Source: Fidelibacterota bacterium UBA2980 (GTDB taxonomy: Bacteria; Fidelibacterota; Marinisomatia; Marinisomatales; Marinisomataceae). Taken from it: 7,951 nucleotides of DNA. The first letter of the stretch is position 1, and each line of letters begins with the position of its first letter. The notes under the pieces are model-generated. The model did no database searches. It saw only the letters and a program-made list of their open reading frames with translations, and had not been told where the DNA came from. Of this stretch, positions 4,615-7,951 are shown in pieces. The position numbers and the translations under genes were made by a program. The DNA is taken from contig DEAO01000018.1 in assembly GCA_002348725.1 (NCBI GenBank), forward strand, positions 5,657 to 13,607, given 5' to 3'.

Positions 4615-5699
4615 TAACTGTTATTTAACAAATAATCTATAATGCGATTACTAGCTTTTCCGTCTAATCTTCCAACCATTTTTTCTGAATAGTTTTTGCG
4701 ATTTTCTGACAATTTATCTGGATGTGTTATTTGATCTTTCACTGTTATTTTTAGCTCTTCATATGAGTCAGTTTTTACAGCTATCTTGGAATATTCTTTA
4801 TAATCTTCATCCATACGTTTTTTAAATCGATAAGAAAAGATTCCTCTATAATTCCAACGTAATTTTAAAAAATTACACCATATTACAGGCTTATCTAATG
4901 ACGCAAATTCAATAATTGCAGATGAAGCATCACTAATCAGCAAATTCGCAGTCGCCATAAAAGGGATTAAAGAGTAATCATCAACTTTTGCTAAATATAC
5001 ATTATCATAATTAGACCAATATTTGAGCAAGTCGCGTTGTTTTTTATATTTATCTTTACTAATTGAAAAATAGTGTGGTTTAATTAATATGTTATATTCG
5101 TTAAAGTCTTCAGGAAAATTTTTGGGAAAACGTTCAATACTGCTTGGATAAAAAGTTGGTGCATAAACTATTGTTTTTTTCGATGGGTCCAATCCTAAAT
5201 TTTCTAAATCAAATTTTTTGCTATTCCCATTAATGATTGGATCTAATTTGCAAAAACCAACATCAACAAAACTATCATTAGGATACATTTTATTAAGACG
5301 ACTTGTTCGATATGGCCCTTCAACAAATCTTACAGTAGTTGGTGTATCTGATTTTGTATAATAACTTGCTTTTGGCCCAACACCATGACCAAGTTGTACG
5401 GATTTGCTTATTTGATGTAATTCATCTAAGAAGGGAAATGTATTACCAAAAAATATCCAATCTGCTTTTTTATTCTTATAATATTGATTTGCTTCGTTTT
5501 TGTCTTTAACCCATACATAATTGAGATTTTCTGATTTAATGATATGATTTATGGTTTCATCATGTATGCTATGATAAAATACAAAGGTTGCATCACCTGC
5601 ATCTTGCTTTAATAATTCATGATAAACTGGTAAATATTGTGGTAAATAGTATAGTTGTTGAACATCAAATAGAATAGATATGGTTTTGTTACCCATCAT
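4614..5699 (-). CDS. CDP-glycerol glycerophosphotransferase-family protein
   Basis: The product has 361 residues. The two-domain GT-B pattern of TagB/TagF-type transferases is seen: Q-L-G-H-G-V-G (102-108, matching the usual Q-x-x-H-G), G-F-C-K-L-D (148-153), V-Y-A-P-T-F (178-183), L-I-K-P-H (205-209), and the donor-site run S-D-A-S-S-A-I-I-E-F-A (256-266) followed by L-D-K-P-V-I (268-273). These enzymes move glycerol phosphate from CDP-glycerol to a glycan, teichoic acid primer or capsule. The length matches single-module TagB-like primases or decorators rather than long TagF polymerases. Two ATGs in a row (5699 and 5696) are possible starts; both overlap the GT90 gene. The cytidylyltransferase encoded next supplies the donor. 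Acting on an envelope glycan of a diderm is inference. Confidence 0.87.
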   Translation of the reverse strand: MMGNKTISILFDVQQLYYLPQYLPVYHELLKQDAGDATFVFYHSIHDETINHIIKSENLNYVWVKDKNEANQYYKNKKADWIFFGNTFPFLDELHQISKSVQLGHGVGPKASYYTKSDTPTTVRFVEGPYRTSRLNKMYPNDSFVDVGFCKLDPIINGNSKKFDLENLGLDPSKKTIVYAPTFYPSSIERFPKNFPEDFNEYNILIKPHYFSISKDKYKKQRDLLKYWSNYDNVYLAKVDDYSLIPFMATANLLISDASSAIIEFASLDKPVIWCNFLKLRWNYRGIFSYRFKKRMDEDYKEYSKIAVKTDSYEELKITVKDQITHPDKLSENRKNYSEKMVGRLDGKASNRIIDYLLNNS

Positions 5700-6696
5700 T
5701 TTGTCCTGATAAAGAAAAATACTTATTTAATACTAATAAAGATATTAATCGTTCTTGTTTTGAATCTTTGAATTGTTCTATATAATCATGAGCATTATTA
5801 ATAATCTGTAATGCCTCATCGGTATGTTTGCTATAATATTTAATTTTTTCTTCTGCATCCGAAAAATCATCTTTTACTTCAATGTAATGTATTCCACTTT
5901 TAAGTCTCCCTTCCATAAACCATGTTTCATATTTTGGTTTAGGCATCACACACACAGAGTTTGAAGACATAACCCATTTAATGCTTGTTGCAGTGTCGAC
6001 TCCTTCAAGACAGAATATAAATTTATAAGCAAGTTGATCATAAATTGACATAAATCCTTTGAACCATGGTTCATCAACGATAGGGCTTCGTTGGCCAATA
6101 TTAAATAAAGCAACATGATGATAATTTTTTAGGAAATATTGCCTCAATTCTGAATTAGTACCATTTCCACGCCATACAGCAGCATCTTTTTTATCTAAAA
6201 AATTTCTATCATCATTGATAAAATAAAAATGCCTTATTTTATTCAGCTTCATTATTACTGAATTATCGCTATTTGTTACTGGTCTGCTTTTAACTATTGA
6301 AGGAGTTTTGGGTCTTTGTGTTACATCACCGAAAATAAAATCTAATTTTTTGTCAGATTTGAAAAATGAGAAAAATTTATACAAATCAAAAAAATATGTT
6401 GTGTGCTTTCTAACAATTACTTCATCTTTTGATGATTGCGTGTAATGTTTAAAAAGATTTCTAATTTGTCTTTTTCGTAATTCCTTATTTGTAATTGCAC
6501 TTGTTGATATATTGAAGTTTTGATCTATTTTATTATAATAATTGACCCTTGATTGAATATATTCTTTCTTATGATTATTTAATTTTCTCAATTCCGATTT
6601 CAATCTTAATCGATACAATATTCTTGGAATTAGAAGTAGAAGTGTATTCCTTAAATAATAAAAAGACTTAACATTTTTATATTTGGATTTACCCAT
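5689..6696 (-). CDS. GT90-family (CAP10/LpsA-like) sugar transferase
   Basis: The product has 335 residues. A basic N-terminal stretch contains one weakly hydrophobic segment (about 12-30) that may sit on the membrane. The GT90 pattern follows: F-G-D (122-124), T-P-S-I-V-K-S-R-P (131-139), K-L-N-K-I-R-H-F (150-157), A-V-W-R-G-N-G (173-179), then the nucleotide-sugar part F-C-L-E-G-V-D-T-A-T-S-I-K-W (228-241) with V-C-V-M-P-K-P (248-254), and E-G-R-L-K-S-G-I-H-Y-I (262-272). Bacterial relatives (LpsA-type) add glucose or xylose to lipopolysaccharide or capsule. It is the first gene of the three-gene glycan operon and overlaps the next by 11 nt. No Shine-Dalgarno precedes the ATG. Donor and acceptor are unknown; the family call is firm. 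Confidence 0.85.
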   Translation of the reverse strand: MGKSKYKNVKSFYYLRNTLLLLIPRILYRLRLKSELRKLNNHKKEYIQSRVNYYNKIDQNFNISTSAITNKELRKRQIRNLFKHYTQSSKDEVIVRKHTTYFFDLYKFFSFFKSDKKLDFIFGDVTQRPKTPSIVKSRPVTNSDNSVIMKLNKIRHFYFINDDRNFLDKKDAAVWRGNGTNSELRQYFLKNYHHVALFNIGQRSPIVDEPWFKGFMSIYDQLAYKFIFCLEGVDTATSIKWVMSSNSVCVMPKPKYETWFMEGRLKSGIHYIEVKDDFSDAEEKIKYYSKHTDEALQIINNAHDYIEQFKDSKQERLISLLVLNKYFSLSGQNDG

Positions 6697-6743
6697 TTAT
6701 CGCAAATTATTTATCAGCAATCTTATAAGCTATTTTTTTTTAA

Positions 6744-6771
6744 ATTATAAGTATATACTAATGGATATCAA
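6744..6771 (-). promoter_or_regulatory. Predicted sigma-70-type promoter of the glycan operon
   Basis: The minus strand reads TTGATA (6771-6766), 16 bases, then a perfect TATAAT (6749-6744). This would start transcription about 40 nt before the GT90 ATG at 6696. The -35 and part of the spacer lie over the first codons of the divergent carboxylate-amine ligase gene, so polymerase bound here could interfere with that gene. Five of six -35 bases and six of six -10 bases fit, but the DNA is AT-rich. Confidence 0.45.
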
Positions 6772-7864
6772 AAAATTAACCGTTGGCATTGAAGAAGAGT
6801 ATCAGGTTATCAATCCTGAGACTGGTGAGTTAACATCATATATTGCTGAATTTCTAGAAAGAGATGCTGTTCTTTTTAAAGATAGCATGGTTCCTGAATT
6901 CCTTCAATCTCAGTTAGAGGTTACTAGTAAAGTTTGTAAAAATATTAAACAAGCTAGGAAAGAAGTAATTCGGTTAAGAAGAATAGCTTCAAAATTTGCA
7001 CAAAAAAATAACTGCAATATTATTGCTGCTGGAACTCATCCATATTCACGATGGGAAGACCAAGTTCGTACTGATAAAGAACGATATCGTGGTTTGTATG
7101 ATAGCATGCAATTTGTCGCAAAACGATTATTGATATTTGGGATGCACATCCATATCGGAATTCCAGATCGTGATTTACGTATCGATGTGATGAATCAAAT
7201 GAGATATTTTGTACCGCATATTTTAAGTTTGTCTACTTCGTCTCCATTCTGGCAAGGCGAAGATACTGGTTTTAAATCTTATAGAGGTATTGTTTTTGAA
7301 GATTTGCCTAGAACTGGCATACCTGAAAAATTTAGTTCTGCAAAATCTTATGATAAATTTGTCAATCAATTAATGGAAACAAAATGTATTGATAATCCTT
7401 CAAAAATTTGGTGGGATATAAGACCGCATTCCAAATTTCCTACTGTTGAATTTAGAATGTGCGATTCTACAACAAGAGTTGATGAGGTTATTGCAATTGC
7501 TGCATTAATCCAAGCGCTTGTTGCTACAATGATACTTAATCGTGAACGTAATATTAGTTGGAGAGATTATAGAGACTCGTTTATATATGAAAATAAATGG
7601 CGTTCAATGCGACATGGTATTGAAGGCAAGATGATTGATTTAGGATTAACAAAAGAATTAAGCAGTAAAAAACTAATCAAAGAAATGATTGAATTGGTAG
7701 ATGAATCTGCAGAAATACTAGGCACACAAGAAGAAATTGCTTATATCAATACTATATTAGAAGAGGGAACAAGCGCTGATCGACAACTTAATATGTATAA
7801 GAAAACCAAAGATTTACATAAAGTTGTTGAAATGCTTTCAAAAGAAACCCTTGAGCACTGTTAA
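6761..7864 (+). CDS. ybdK: YbdK-type carboxylate-amine ligase (GCS2 family)
   Basis: The product has 367 residues, near the 372 of E. coli YbdK. An upstream in-frame ATG at 6683 would overlap the divergent GT90 gene and add an unmatched leader; ATG at 6761 gives the usual family start, V-G-I-E-E-E-Y-Q (8-15). Other family marks are G-M-H-I-H-I-G-I (127-134), S-P-F-W-Q-G-E-D-T-G (161-170), W-W-D-I-R-P-H (217-223) with V-E-F-R-M-C-D (229-235), N-K-W-R-S-M-R-H-G (278-286), and G-T-S-A-D-R-Q-L (336-343). Enzymes of this fold use ATP to join a carboxylate to an amine; YbdK shows weak glutamate-cysteine ligase activity in vitro and its true substrate is unclear. queC follows after 3 nt, so the two are co-transcribed. 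The last residue is a Cys. Confidence 0.92.
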   Translation: MDIKKLTVGIEEEYQVINPETGELTSYIAEFLERDAVLFKDSMVPEFLQSQLEVTSKVCKNIKQARKEVIRLRRIASKFAQKNNCNIIAAGTHPYSRWEDQVRTDKERYRGLYDSMQFVAKRLLIFGMHIHIGIPDRDLRIDVMNQMRYFVPHILSLSTSSPFWQGEDTGFKSYRGIVFEDLPRTGIPEKFSSAKSYDKFVNQLMETKCIDNPSKIWWDIRPHSKFPTVEFRMCDSTTRVDEVIAIAALIQALVATMILNRERNISWRDYRDSFIYENKWRSMRHGIEGKMIDLGLTKELSSKKLIKEMIELVDESAEILGTQEEIAYINTILEEGTSADRQLNMYKKTKDLHKVVEMLSKETLEHC

Positions 7865-7867
7865 CGT

Positions 7868-7951
7868 ATGAACACGTGCATTGTTTTATTAAGTGGAGGT
7901 TTGGATTCTACGACTGTACTTGCGATTGCAAATCAAAAATTTTCAGTTCAT
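7868..7951 (+). CDS. queC: 7-cyano-7-deazaguanine synthase, N-terminal part
   Basis: The gene runs off the right edge after 28 codons. The start M-N-T-C-I-V-L-L-S-G-G-L-D-S-T-T contains the PP-loop ATP-pyrophosphatase signature S-G-G-L-D-S-T (9-15) in the exact position and context of QueC. QueC turns 7-carboxy-7-deazaguanine, ATP and ammonia into preQ0, the precursor of queuosine in tRNA. No Shine-Dalgarno is evident; the 3-nt gap after the ligase stop suggests reinitiation by the same ribosomes. Other PP-loop proteins (for example QueC-like QatC of a defence system) share this signature, so the remainder of the gene is needed to be certain. Confidence 0.85.
   Translation, partial: MNTCIVLLSGGLDSTTVLAIANQKFSVH

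Noticed and set aside
6683..6760. Extension of the carboxylate-amine ligase from an ATG at 6683
   Set aside because: It overlaps the GT90 start, adds a 26-residue leader not seen in the family, and ATG 6761 begins just before the V-G-I-E-E-E motif as in known members.
7868..7951. A Qat-type defence system based on a QueC-like protein
   Set aside because: The 28 visible codons look like ordinary QueC, and the preceding gene is a YbdK-type ligase rather than a Qat partner. Nothing in view supports a defence locus.

Overview
The window is AT-rich (about one third GC by eye) and densely coded, with gaps of a few to about 130 bases and many 4-17 nt gene overlaps. Clear Shine-Dalgarno sequences appear before only two genes. 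Lipoprotein and Tat-type signals, a YceI-like periplasmic protein, a GT90 sugar transferase and a CDP-glycerol cassette suggest a diderm, free-living bacterium. The style fits a marine lineage of the Bacteroidota/Marinimicrobia kind. That taxonomic guess is inference; no rRNA or marker gene fixes it.

Layout. (1) 1-1412: the start of a Tat-type lipoprotein gene on the minus strand, diverging from a two-gene plus-strand operon that encodes a His-rich four-helix membrane protein and a YceI-family protein. Together they look like a small envelope redox or lipid-binding module. (2) 1424-3853, minus strand: a tight run of six genes whose products are all predicted to be membrane-embedded or membrane-anchored. 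In transcription order they are a 26-residue single-helix ORF, a DUF5652-like protein, a small lipoprotein-like protein, a flippase-like UPF0104 (LPG-synthase membrane domain) protein, a DUF1295 (steroid 5-alpha-reductase-like) protein and a 37-residue single-helix ORF. The two tiny ORFs were found by reading the gaps. (3) 3913-4161: a stand-alone glutaredoxin on the plus strand. (4) 4166-6696, minus strand: a three-gene glycan operon of GT90 transferase, CDP-glycerol glycerophosphotransferase-like protein and glycerol-3-phosphate cytidylyltransferase-like protein. (5) 6761-7951, plus strand: a YbdK-type carboxylate-amine ligase (GCS2 family), followed after 3 nt by the start of queC.

How the genes fit together. 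The glycan operon can supply an activated donor (CDP-glycerol) and a transferase for it, with GT90 adding a sugar, so a glycerol-phosphate-decorated surface glycan is the simplest reading. The six-gene membrane operon is the best candidate for an undescribed system. It has no soluble enzyme, and its two recognisable members belong to families linked to lipid or isoprenoid handling. No CRISPR array, tRNA, rRNA, insertion sequence or attachment site was seen. No stretch over 300 bases lacks a gene.
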